Origin: Calliphora vicina
Taxonomy: Eukaryota; Arthropoda; Insecta; Diptera; Calliphoridae
Length of the DNA: 64,000 nucleotides
Assembly: GCF_958450345.1 (NCBI RefSeq)
Contig: NC_088781.1
Span: forward strand, 119,796,431 to 119,860,430
Reading direction: 5' to 3'
Made by a program: the position numbers and the translations under genes. The notes below the pieces were generated by a model, which worked only from the letters and a program-made list of their open reading frames with translations, ran no database searches and was not told the origin of the DNA. This document shows positions 24,060 to 35,480 of this stretch, one piece after another. Position 1 is the stretch's first letter. Each line of letters opens with the position of its first letter.

Positions 24060-25560
24060 GGTTAGTGAGTTTTCTAGAGGCAGATTGTAAACTGAAGTAT
24101 TTTAGTGGAACATTTTAAGGATGTGGAAACTCTTAATGTCGATTCAATGATTTCTGAGAAGATGATTCGTGATTCCCTTGGCGGAAGATAATAAGGTTGA
24201 AACTTGAATGTTTTGATCGAAGATTTGAAGGTTGACTCGTGGATACTTTTATAAAAGATTTTAAAAGTGACTCGTTGATCTATTAATAGAAGATTTTAAG
24301 ATCGACTCGAGGATGTTTTTAAGGCTGACTCGTGTATCTCTTAACATAAGATTTTAAGATCGACTCGAGGATGTTCTTAAGGCTAACTCGTGGATCTCTT
24401 AACATAAGATTTTAAGATCGACTCGAGGATGTTCTTAAGGCTAACTCGTGGATCTCTTAACATAAGATTTTAAGATCGACTCGAGGATCTCTTAATAGAA
24501 GATTTTAAGATTGACTCGTGGATGTCTTAAAAGAAGATTTTAAGATCGACTCGAGGATCTCTTAATAGAAGATTTTAAGATTGACTCGTGGATGTCTTAA
24601 AAGAAGATTTTAAGATCGAAAAAGTTCTTAACGCTGACTCGAGGATCTCTTAACATAAGATTTTAAGCTTGACTCGTGGATGTCTTAATAGAAAATTTTG
24701 AGAGTGAGTCGTGGGTATTTCAATAGAAGATTTTGAGTGACTCGTGGATCTTTTAATAAAAGATTTTGAGAGAGACTCGTAGATCTTTTAATAAAAGATT
24801 TTGAGAGAGACTCGTGGATCTTTTAATAGAAGATTTTGAGAGAGACTCTTGGATCTTTTAATAGAAGATTTTGAGAGTGACTCGTGGTTCTTTTAATAGC
24901 AGATTTTGAGTGACTCGTAGATCTCTTAATAGAATATTTTGAGAGAGAATTCGTGGATCTTTTAATAGAAGATTTTGAGAGTGACTCGTAGATCTTTTAA
25001 TAGAAGATTTTAAGAGTGACTCGTGGATCTTTTAATAAAATATTTTCAGAGTTACTCCTGGATAAATAGAAGATTTTGAGAGTGACTCGTGGATTTTTTA
25101 ATAGAAGATTTTCAGAGTTACTCCTGGATCTTTAACTAGAAGATTTTAAGAGTTACTCCTGGATCTTTAAATAGAAAATTTTGAGAGTGACTCGTGGATC
25201 TTTTAATAGAAGATTTTGTGACTTGTGGTTCTTTTAATAGAAGATGTTGAGTGACTCGTGAGTGATCTTTTAATAGAAGATTTTGAAAGTGACTCGTGGA
25301 TCTTTTAATAAAAGATTTTGAGAGTGACTCGTGGATCTTTTAATAGAAGATTTTGTGACTTGTGGTTCTTTTAATAGAAGATGTTGAGTGACTCGTGAGT
25401 GATCTTTTAATAGAAGATTTTGAAAGTGACTCGTGGATCTTTTAATAAAAGATTTTGAGAGTGGCTCGTGGATCTTTTAATAGAAAATTTTGTGAGAAGG
25501 TTTTGAGAAGACTCGTTTATCTTTTAATAAAAGATTTTGAGTGAGACTCGTGGATCTGAA
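24060..25560 (+). repeat. Satellite with 35-bp unit GACTCGTGGATCTTTTAATAG/AAGATTTTGAGAGT
   Basis: Two subtypes alternate in blocks. At 24290-24660 the unit carries CGACTCGAGGATCTCTTAA and AAGATTTTAAGAT, with a local higher-order repeat of about 70 bp. At 24700-25560 it carries GACTCGTGGATCTTTTAATAG and AAGATTTTGAGAGT. A block near 25200-25300 recurs almost verbatim near 25330-25430 (GATTTTGTGACTTGTGG, then GTGACTCGTGAGTGATC). Period and the AATAGAAGATTTT core echo the CTATAGAAAATTTT core of the other satellites, so it may be a distant member of the same superfamily. That link is inference. Confidence 0.9.
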
Positions 25561-25586
25561 GTTCGGTTGCCAACCCATTAATAACA

Positions 25587-25833
25587 CACAGAGAAAACAG
25601 ATTCGTGAGAGCAACCGAATTTGTTGCCAATCGAATGATTCGGTTGCACATATAGAATTTTTCAGTTCTAAAAACAGGAAGTCAGTTGATAAAGAAGAAT
25701 TTCAGTTGAAGCAACCAAACTTTATTTACCTCTTAAAAAATATTGAACCCACAACTGTAAAATGCGGTCACTACGACAGAATCATTCGATTGGCAACAAA
25801 TTCGGTTGCTATCACGAATCTGTTTTCTCTGTG
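25587..25833 (+). mobile_element. 247-bp MITE (CACAGAG family), copy 2
   Basis: Same length and inverted termini as copy 1 at 23687-23933 but opposite orientation. It is bounded by CA on both sides rather than TA. Internal phrases TTGCCAATCGAATGATTCGG, AAGTCAGTTGATAAAGAAG and TTTCAGTTGAAGCAACC match copy 1 in reverse complement with few differences, implying a fairly recent common source. Open frames at 25541-25855 and 25733-25963 are artefacts of the element. Confidence 0.85.
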
Positions 25834-26097
25834 CACCATAGAATATTTTTATTAAAAACATATTTGTGTTCTTCCTGAAAAGTTTGCAATAAGGGACTAG
25901 TGCCCTTTTCGAAATGACAGGTTCAAAAAGTCTGCCTTCCTTGTTAGTTAAGACATTATTCATTCTAGATATAGATGACCATGTAAGAAGCAGATGGCAA
26001 CAAAATATTTTTCAATTAAATTGTACATGCCTGCACTAAAATGATCATGATCTGGCATGTTTCCTGCATATACAAGCCGCTTTTAAAAACATAAAGC

Positions 26098-26420
26098 ATG
26101 AATAAATTTAAAGCGAACTTAAGTAGAAATTCTGGTAGTGATCAAATAGTTCATATATGTAGGTTCTCTGGGCTAATTCACGCCCTTACAACATATCAAA
26201 TTCTGGAATGTAATTTGGAATGTAATGAGATCCTCCTGGCTCTTAACATACTTCGAGTGGGCATTGTAGCATATAATAACGATGTTGTGGTTTTATTAAA
26301 TGGCTAAATCTGGATTAATTGTATGTGCTCTTATACCAGTTGGGGCCTTGGCAATAAGTCTTAGAAAACTGAGATGGTTCTTTTAACAAGGACTTGAAGA
26401 TCCAACTAATGCTGAATTAT
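26098..26420 (+). pseudogene. Reverse-transcriptase fragment of a Loa/Jockey-type element
   Basis: A plus-strand frame ends in RVGIVAYNNDVVVLLNG (about 26257-26307), matching the AYADDVV catalytic region of non-LTR RTs with the ADD triad changed to NND. About 45 bp further on, GNKS, a stop, then KTEMVLLTRT (about 26350-26390) matches the conserved NPSKTELVLFTR block, in the order and spacing of an intact RT. It is the same kind of element as the relic at 2.2-4.9 kb but a different fragment. Catalytically dead. Confidence 0.6.
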
Positions 26421-27136
26421 AATTGTGAAGCTATTAAAGTATTGTCAATTCAGAGAAATAAAATGGCATGGGAATTAAAGTTTGTTGTAAGAAGTTATGA
26501 AAAAGACATGTCTCTAAACTCATAGAGTCATGCATCATTTTTCACTTTATTGCTGTAGAAAGTCGATTTATCATTAAAATGTTATATTATGAAATATTTC
26601 CTTAAATTTTGTAAATGAGATACATTGATAATCAATTTAAACAAAAACTAAAGTATATTTTAGGGGTTTTTTAGATAATATAATAAATTGTTAATAAGTT
26701 AGTTAGTTAACTTTATTAAAACTTCTTTTTTCCATATTTTCAAGATCTACAAATATTAAATATGAGAAACTTAAAACTATAACGTATTATGAGTCGATTA
26801 TGGATGGCAACCGAACTTCAGTTGCGTTGTCAGTTGCCTAAATGGTATTACAGATGACAACTGGCAGCATCATTTACTATTGACAAATGGTAACCAGAAA
26901 TTTGTGGTTACACTAATTGTTAAAATTAAAAAAAAAAACAAAATTGTTAATAAAATAGGCATGTTTTTCCAGACTTTTAACAAATATAAAATTTTTAGTT
27001 ATTGAGAATGAAGTATACTTTTAGGGTTTCTGTAAAAATGTTTTACATATAAAATACTTAACTTAAATTTTAAAAATTTCTAAACACTTAACTAAACAAT
27101 ATAATTATAAAATTGTGTTTTATTTTTTGTACTCAC
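26421..27136. other. AT-rich DNA; first intron side of the signal-peptide exon
   Basis: Mostly A/T runs. A short stretch at 26800-26895 (GGCAACCGAACTTCAGTTGC onward) is reminiscent of MITE interior sequence but not clearly a copy. An AAGTATACTTTTAGGG word lies at about 27009. On the minus strand this would be the start of the intron after the 27137-27236 exon. Confidence 0.4.
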
Positions 27137-27138
27137 GG
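27131..27138 (-). other. Splice donor CC|GTGAGT
   Basis: Minus-strand CCGTGAGT at 27138-27131 matches the 5' splice-site consensus at every intronic position. It would begin an intron extending leftwards, possibly across satellite arrays 1 and 2. Confidence 0.5.
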
Positions 27139-27236
27139 ACTGCATCTATAACATGTGGCGTCCAGATCAACAATACTAGGAGTGTTACTGCAACAAAATT
27201 GGCTGCTGTTGGCAATGCTGCCATTTGCAGCCCCAT
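27137..27236 (-). CDS. First coding exon with signal peptide; gene unidentified
   Basis: Reading the minus strand from ATG at 27236, 33 codons give MGLQMAALPTAANFVAV, then TLLVLLIWTPHVIDAV. This is a classic signal peptide: a short N-terminal region, a hydrophobic core FVAVTLLVLLIW, and a likely cleavage site after VIDA (residue about 32). After one further base (C) comes GTGAGTAC, an excellent splice donor, so the exon ends in phase 1. An in-frame TAA lies two codons upstream of the ATG, so the frame cannot start earlier. Without splicing the frame would close after REYKK. The product should be secreted or a type I membrane protein; insect Ig-domain adhesion proteins and ligand-gated channels often have this exon layout and giant first introns, but nothing here identifies the family. 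No second exon was recognised in the 27 kb to the left. Confidence 0.55.
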
Positions 27237-29059
27237 TATTTACAACCAACAAACAAACTCGCGCGCTGCACACACACAATAGCCTATCTCAAGGAGGCAC
27301 AATATGTTACAACAAATTGTTGTATACTACTTGTAATACGCTTGCTACCACTACTGCTGCTGCTGGTGCTGGGTTGTAGATGTCTTGTTTGCCGTTTTAA
27401 AAACTATATATTTACAATAAGGGCAACTAACAACCTTTTAAAAGTGCAACACAAATGTGGCAAGTTCTATATATAAATGGAAGATATTTATTTTTGTTTG
27501 TTTCTGTTATGTACAAAAGAGTAAATTTTGGAGACGTTTTGTACAGTAGTAGTAGTAGTAAAATATATATATTTGTTAACAATGCCACAGGTTTTATTTC
27601 TGTTTTTGGGTTTCTTTACTAGACTTACTCTATGGCTAGTAAAAGAAAATTGTATAAGTAATAAATCGTTGATAATTTTACAATGATACTTATGATTTCG
27701 TTTACAAAAAGAGGGTTAATAGTTGCATTTAAGCTGTTGTCGTTTGTTAGTGAAAGGTAGTGTTTTAGTTGAAAAAGGTTACGCCAGTTGAAATCATAGT
27801 ATGGACAAATAAATTATAAAGTGCAGGGTTAATAAATTTTTATTTATAATTTTTTATTTTTGTTATAGGTATTTTGAATTTTTTTGGTTTTGTTTGTTGT
27901 GATATAAAAGTTTTTTTTTTGTTTTTAAACAATTTATAGTTTCGTGTTTTTTGTTGCGTAGATTTCAGTCGTTGATTAATATGATTTGGTTGTTTAAATG
28001 TTTAAGCCGAAAATCATCGGATATAACAAGATGGGTTAATAGATGCGATGTCATCATCATCATTAGCAGCATTGCAGCAAAAACATTTAGTTGGTTTAAT
28101 TGATTGATTTTTTTTGTGGATGTTTATCGAAATTACGAAAAGAATTATTATTATTATTATTTTGTTTTAAACCAACAAAATAAGACATATTTATGGCATG
28201 TGTCACGCAATATTTAATAAAATAAAAGCCATTTTCATTTTCAAACAAAATGGAGCGATGGTGGTTGTAGTTGTTGGCAAAAACAAACAATTAAATTATG
28301 TTAAACCCAAAATAGGCGTAGTAGTAGTACAGAAAGTAGCAGTAGTGTTTCAATTTGTCATCATGTTTAAATAGTTTACGTGGAAGATGTTGTAAGTAGC
28401 AACAAATAACAAGGTCGTGGTTGTTTTAAGAGGCCACAAAATGATTTAAAACGTTGTAAGCGAAATTGGTGAAAAAAATATGTGTGTAATGTTGTTGTTG
28501 GTTGTATTTTAGAGGGGTTGTCGCAGAGCGTGAAAATAAATTTGTAGAAAGAAATTGTTGTCGTTAGTTAGGCTTTACCTGTTTGCATACTTTTGTTATA
28601 CTCTAAAGGTTTTCGCAGTAAAATAAAAGAAATTTTCTTGATACTTAATAAAATTATTTTTTAGCTAATAAAGGTATTGATTTGTATTTCTATCAAGTGT
28701 TTGCTTTGCTTAATTAAATTTAAATTTTTTTAATTATTATGATTTTTTTCTTTATTATGTTGTTTTATTTATGAGCTGTAAAGAAATGTGAAAAGAAATA
28801 TATAAAAGAGATTAATATTTGAAATGTTTAATTCTGAGTAGAATAACCAACCAACCTTGAGTGAAAATATAACATTATTTAATAGTTATAAAGGCAATGC
28901 CAACAAGTGTTGCCTATCTTAAGGGTAAGATTTGTTTATGTAAAAAAAAAAATATTAAAAATTCGAATATAAAAAGCTTCTAATTAAATAGGACTCCCAA
29001 AAGCAGCTCAAATTGTCCAAGGAATGCAAACATTTTGGAGAAAAATATCCTTTTTGAAA
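27237..29059 (-). other. Possible 5' UTR and upstream flank of the signal-peptide exon
   Basis: On the minus strand the stretch just upstream of the ATG (27237-27375) is the least A/T-biased of this region. It includes a CAGCAG tract (27351-27370 on the complement) and a TGTGTGTGCAGCGCGCGAG patch, plausible for a 5' UTR. A CAG|GTAAAG donor-like sequence lies at about 28575-28583 on the minus strand. Beyond that the DNA is T-rich with GTAGTAGTAG and ATTATTATT microsatellites (27548, 28145). No promoter is identifiable by eye. The plus-strand frames at 27155-27476 are shadows of the exon. Confidence 0.35.
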
Positions 29060-30990
29060 AATTGTTTAAAGTTGAACAAAATTCTTCGATAATTTAAAAT
29101 TTCTATAGAAAATGTCCTAATATTTTTAATTTTCTACAGAAATGTTATCGATATTTTAAATTTTTTTAAGAATCGATAAATTTTCTTAAAAAAATTTTTT
29201 ATAGAAAAAAGTTTCTAAAAAATTAAAAGTTATCGATAACTTCTACAGATAAGTTATCGTAAGTTAAAAGTAATCGACAATTTTTCTATAGAAAATAGTT
29301 ATCGAAAATTATCGATAACTTTTCTATAATTTATATAGAAAAGTTATCGACATATTTTAATTTCTGTTAAAATGTTATTGATAACTTTCAATTTCTATAG
29401 AAAAATTATCGATAACTTTCAATTTCTATAGAAAATTTATCAATAACTTTCTATTTCTATAGAAAAGTTATCGATAACTTTCTATTTCTATAGAAAAGTT
29501 ATCGATAACTTTCTATTTCTATAGAAAGGTTATCGATAACTTTCTATTTCTATAAAAAAGTTATCGATAACTTTCTATTTCTATAGAAAAGTTATCGATA
29601 ACTTTCTATTTCTATAGAAAAGTTATCGATAACTTTCTATTTCTATAGAAAAGTTATCGATAACTTTCTATTTCTATAGAAAAGTTATCGATAACTTTCT
29701 ATTTCTATAGAAAAGTTATCGATAACTTTCTATTTCTATAGAAAAGTTATCGATAACTTTCTATTTCTATAGAAAAGTTATCGATAACTTTCTATTTCTA
29801 TAGAAAAGTTATCGATAACTTTCTATTTCTATAGAAAAGTTATCGATAACTTTCTATTTCTATAGAAAAGTTATCGATAACTTTCTATTTCTATAGAAAA
29901 GTTATCGATAACTTTCTATTTCTATAGAAAAGTTATCGATAACTTTCTATTTCTATAGAAAAGTTATCGATAACTTTCTATTTCTATAGAAAAGTTATCG
30001 ATAACTTTCTATTCCTATAGAAAAGTTATCGATAACTTTTATTTTCTATAGAAAAGTTATCGATAACTTTTATTTTATATAGAAAAGTTATCGATAACTT
30101 TTATTTTCTATAGAAAAGTTATCGATAACTTTTATTTTCTATAGAAAAGTTATCGATAACTTTTATTTTCTATAGAAAAGTTATCGATAACTTTTATTTT
30201 CTATAGAAAAGTTATCGATAACTTTTATTTTCTATAGAAAAGTTATCGATAACTTTTATTTTCTATAGAAAAATTATCGATAACTTCCAATTTCTAAAAA
30301 AAGTTATCGATAACTTACAATTTCTATTAAAAACTTATTGATAACTTTAACTTTCAATGGAAGTGTTATCGATATTTTAAATTTTCTTTACAAAAGTTAT
30401 CGATAAATTTTATTTTCTATAAAAAGTTGTTGGCAAATCCTATTTTTTATACAAAATTTATCAATGTCTTTAATTTTCTATAGTGTTATTGATATTTTAA
30501 TCTTTCTATAGAAAAGTAGTGAATTAACTTAACTTTCTTTTGAAAAGTTATTGATATTTTAAATTTTCTATAGAAAAGTTATCGATATTTTAAATTGTCT
30601 CTGAAAAGATATCTTTAAATCTCTATAGAAGATTTATCGTTATTTTAAATTTTCTTTAAAAAGTTACTGATATTTTAAAAGCTCTGTTGAAAAGTCAACC
30701 CTTATTGAAATTTATCATATAAATAAAAATATCAATAATTTGAAGCATACTTCTAGGAGAAGCATCGATAACTTCAAACGTCTGTAGAAAAGTTTTTGAC
30801 AAATCCTAATGTTTATAGAAAAGTTATCGATGAATTTAATTCTCTATAGAGTTATTGATATTTTAAACAGAAAAGTTATCGATAACTCCATTTTCTTTGG
30901 AAAAGATATCGATATTTCAAATTTTCTATAGAAAAGTTATCGATATTTCAAATGGTCTGTGGAAATATCTCTTTAAATATCTATAGAAGA
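29060..30990. repeat. Satellite array 3: 31-bp TATCGATA unit, two subfamilies
   Basis: The core 29460-30010 repeats GTTATCGATAACTTTC then TATTTCTATAGAAAA with almost no variation. At 30010-30290 it switches to the array 1 form (AACTTTTATTTTCTATAG joint). The left flank 29060-29400 and right flank 30290-30990 are eroded copies in which TTATCGATAA becomes TTATCGATATTTTAAA. Orientation equals array 1 and is opposite to array 2. The right flank twice includes a dispersed GAAGCATACTTCTAGG word (30739 and 31036), so the array has merged with that sequence. Confidence 0.95.
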
Positions 30991-33659
30991 TTTATTGATT
31001 TTTTTTATCATAAAAATCGAAATATCAGTTATTTGAAGCATACTTCTAGGTAGTCCTTAAATCTTCTAAAGTTTTTGTTGCTGTAGCTTTATCACCATTT
31101 AAATAATATTTCTCTTTATGATTTCTTCTTATTGTATTTTGTGATTTCATTAAAGTAGTTTTATTATTTTCCTTTATTTACAACAATTGTGTTAAAAAAT
31201 TCTGCTTCAGTTGTAGTCGTAATGAATACAACTTACTGGCAAAAGAAATAACCTAAAAGAAAACTCTTTAACCTACAAATATTCATAAGAAAAATGATTT
31301 GCTTTTAAAACAACAAAGAGGAAATTTAACTCCAATTCTTTGTGCTAGTGTGGTATAAGTTTAATCAAACACACAACAATATATATAAACGCCTATAAGT
31401 GTGCCTGTACGTTTCCTTTAAATCATACAACAATTGTTGTTAAAACTGGAGAACAATTCTCCCACATAAGGTTAAATTATTATTTGAAACACAGGGATTT
31501 TTTGTGTTCAGGCTTTGTTATGGTGTTTTTTTTTTCTTTTTTTTGACAAAAAGCAAAAACTTGTAAGAGCAAAGCAGAAAAAACCGTCCTCACACAATAG
31601 GAACAAAAGGTTATTTGTTCTACTTATTTGGAAATATAAAATAAAAAAAAACGTATGTGCAAAAAAGAAATCTTTCACATACGTTTTTATTTTGTTTGTT
31701 CGACTAGTACCCAAATGTCCTTGCTAGAGCATGATTTTGCAGGTTTTTTTTTATATATTTTGTATTTTGCTTAACGTTCTCTGCCATTTATTTAACAACA
31801 AAACAAAGACTTTATTTAATTTTCTCTGCCTTGCCGAAAAAAAAACACAAGTTTTTATATAATAAATAAAATAAAAATATAAAATAAAAGAATGAACTTT
31901 TGCAGAGAATAGAACCAAATTTATTTTCTTTGTGTGATTGTGTCACTGAAGTAGTGTGGAAGGTGTTATTTGGCATTATTTCTGCAGATTTATTAAAGGG
32001 TTTTAAATGATTTTATGAAAATAAAGACCATTTTAAGAAAATCTTTAAGGTGAAAGAATCAAATAAAATATAAACAATTTTATATTTTTACTTCCTAAAA
32101 GTAGACTATTATTTTTTCCTAAAAGTATACAATTATTTTTTTATTTAAAAATTTTGCCTAATTTTAAGGCGAATATTAAAAGTAGACTAGTTTGTAATAT
32201 TTGTATAAAAAAACAATTTAATAGTAGAATATTAAGTTAAAATGAAAATAATTATCTGGGTTATGTCCTAATTCAAGTATATTTAAAATAGTTGTAGTAA
32301 ATAATGATATTTTGAGATTAAATAAGCAACATTAATGCGAATTTCAACCAGTTTCATAAAGCGTTGCCTGTATTTAGGGGCATTTATATCTTATGTAAGT
32401 AAATGATGTTTACTTTAGGTTTTTTAAGCAAATTTCTTTAAATAATGTTATTCTTAGCATTTGCCATTAAAACTAAATATTTTTCTTATAAAATTTAAAA
32501 AATTTAAAAGTTTTTAACCTAAAAGTAGTCTATACTTTTTTAAATAATGTCCCTATATAACTATTCAAATGCTCATAGGAATTATTTTATTCTATCGCCC
32601 AGTTTTCATTACTTTTTCTCACAAATATAGGCGTAGTTACTCCCCTTTTATGCGTGTAAAAGTATTTACAATCATGGCTTGATTCTTTTGCCAAATAAAG
32701 AAAACTAAAAAGAAATTCTTTTGTATTTTATAGATTTCTCTGTATGCGTTGAGATTATATCACCCACATAATGATAATAAAATACCAAAAAAAAAAAAAC
32801 ATGTACGTGTTACAAATATTTGTATTGTGTGTCAAACAGAGCCGACAAACTAAATAGACACAATGTTTAACAAAAGGGGGTAAACAGCAACATTAACAAA
32901 AAAAAAAAGAAATAAGAGAAAACCAAAGAAATTTGAAAATGACAAGACTAAAAAAAAAGAATTAACTTTTGTTGGTTGCTTTTTGTATAAAAATTCTGTA
33001 GTAATTCCAAGTATATCTTAAGAAATTTTTATTTCATTTTCCCCCCAAAAAAACACATGTTCAATTCTAAAGTTTCTTATACCTAAATTTAGCCTCAACT
33101 TGTTACTCGCACAATTATCTGTGTATTGCCGAGAATATATGAGGAAAAGTACTAGGAGTTTGTATACAATAATGTTCTATTTTTGTCTAAATAATAAACA
33201 AAGCTCACACAAAAAACTTTCCATTCTTTACTTTCTTTCTGGTATTTTTTTCCCCTATTTAAGCAGTTTTTTTCTTCTATGCTTTGTAGTGAGAAACAAT
33301 GTCTAGAGCGGTTTAACAATTTGGTATGAAAGCAATGTTTAGAAGTTTAGGTTTTTTTGTTCTTCTGTTGCTTTTTGGCTAACGATTTAAGTAAGCTTAG
33401 TTTAATGGTTGAGAGATTATTTAAGGATATACGAAAAAGAGAGTAAATTTGTAAATTGTCGGATAAATTAAAGTAAACAAAAAAACACACACTAAAAGTA
33501 GGCAACAGTTTTTTTTTATATCAAAAGAGTTTTATGATTCAATGTTATGAAATGTTTCATTAATGTCCGTAATTACAACAAAAATAGATATCTATTAGTG
33601 TTTCAATCAAATCCTTAAAGTAGGTAATATTTGCAATATAGAACTTTTCTCCTGGAAGT
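30991..33659. other. AT-rich non-coding DNA
   Basis: Poly-A/T rich. Words related to CCTAAAAGTATGC occur near 32095, 32120 and 33490. The open frames at 31508-31727 lie on both strands of one A/T tract and are not convincing. No transposon end or RNA gene is recognised. Confidence 0.45.
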
Positions 33660-35480
33660 ATGCTACAATTTCCTTATAATATTTTCTATAAAATGTGTCT
33701 TAAATGCAGAAAAATTTTGTATAGAAAATGTGTCTTAAATGCAGAAAAATTTTGTATAGAAAATGTGTCTTAAATGCAGAAAAATTTTGTATAGAAAATG
33801 TGTCGTAAAAGCAGAAAAATTTTGTATAGAAAATGTGTCGTAAAAGCAGAAAAATTTTGTATAGAAAATGTGTCTTAAATGCAGATAAATTTTCTATAGA
33901 AAATGTGTCTTAAATGCAGATAAATTTTCTATAGAAAATGTGTCTTAAATGCAGATAAATTTTCTATAGAAAATGTGTCTTAAATGCAGACAAATTTTCT
34001 ATAGAAAATGTATCTTCAATGCAGACAAATTTTCTATAGAAAATGTATCTTCAATGAAGATAAATTTTCTATAGAAAATGTATCTTCAATGAAGATAAAT
34101 TTTCTATAGAAAATGTATCTTCAATGAAGACAAATTTTCTATAGAAAATGTATCTTCAATGAAGACAAATTTTCTATAGAAAATGTATCTTCAATGAAGA
34201 CAAATTTTCTATAGAAAATGTATCTTCAATGAAGACAAATTTTCTATAGAAAATGTATCTTCAATGAAGACAAATTTTCTATAGAAAATGTATCTTCAAT
34301 GAAGACAAATTTTCTATAGAATAGGAGTCCTAAAACAGACAAATTTTCTATAGAAAATGTATCTTCAATGAAGACAAATTTTCTATAGAAAATGTATCTT
34401 CAATGCAGACAAATTTTCTATAGAAAATGTATCTTCAATGCAGACAAATTTTCTATAGAAAATGTATCTTCAATGAAGACAAATTTTCTATAGAAAATGT
34501 ATCTTCAATGAAGATAAATTTTCTATAGAAAATGTATCTTCAATGAAGATAAATTTTCTATAGAAAATGTATCTTCAATGAAGACAAATTTTCTATAGAA
34601 AATGTATCTTCAATGAAGACAAATTTTCTATAGAAAATGTATCTTCAATGAAGACAAATTTTCTATAGAAAATGTATCTTCAATGAAGACAAATTTTCTA
34701 TAGAAAATGTATCTTCAATGAAGACAAATTTTCTATAGAAAATGTATCTTCAATGAAGACAAATTTTCTATAGAAAATGTATCTTCAATGAAGACAAATT
34801 TTCTATAGAAAATTTATCTTCAATGAAGACAAATTTTCTATAGAAAATGTATCTTCAATGAAGACAAATTTTCTATAGAAAATGTATCTTCAATGAAGAC
34901 AAATTTTCTATAGAAAATGTATCTTCAATGAAGACAAATTTTCTATAGAATAGGAGTCCTAAAACAGACAAATTTTCTATAGAAAATGTATCTTCAATGC
35001 AGACAAATTTTCTATCGAAAATGTATCTTCAATGCAGACAAATTTTCTTTAGAAAATGTATCTTCAATGCAGACAAATTTTCTATAGAAAATGTATCTTC
35101 AATGCAGACAAATTTTCTATAGAAAATGTATCTTCAATACAGACAAATTTTCTATAGAAAATGTATCTTCAATGCAGACAAATTTTCTATAGAAAATGTA
35201 TCTTCAATGCAGACAAATTTTCTATAGAAAATGTATCTTCAATGCAGACAAATTTTCTATAGAAAATGTATCTTCAATGCAGACAAATTTTCTATAGAAA
35301 ATGTATCTTCAATGCAGACAAATTTTCTATAGAAAATGTATCTTCAATGCAGACAAATTTTCTATAGAAAATGTATCTTCAATGCAGACAAATTTTCTAT
35401 AGAATAGGAGTCCTAAAACAGACAAATTTTCTATAGAAAATGTGTCTTAAATGCAGACAAATTTCCTATAAAAAAGAGTC
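33660..35480. repeat. Satellite array 4: 35-bp unit, dyad TCTTC-AAT-GAAGA
   Basis: The unit is AAATTTTCTATAGAAAATG plus TATCTTCAATGAAGAC. It changes along the array: at 33690-33870 the variable part is TGTCTTAAATGCAGAAA with the core as TTTTGTATAGAAAA. At 33870-34010 the core becomes TTTTCTATAGAAAA. From 34010 the variable part is TATCTTCAATGCAGAC, and from about 34050 TATCTTCAATGAAGAC. After 34960 it reverts to the GCAGAC form. A variant unit, GGAGTCCTAAAACAGAC, occurs three times (about 34323, 34950, 35406), each time with the same neighbours, indicating duplication of multi-unit blocks. About 50 units in total. Confidence 0.95.

Noticed and set aside
23542..25963. Four frames of 76-104 codons sharing the phrase QRKQIRDSNRI
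   Set aside because: All come from the inverted ends of the two 247-bp MITE copies; the shared peptide is translated terminal repeat.
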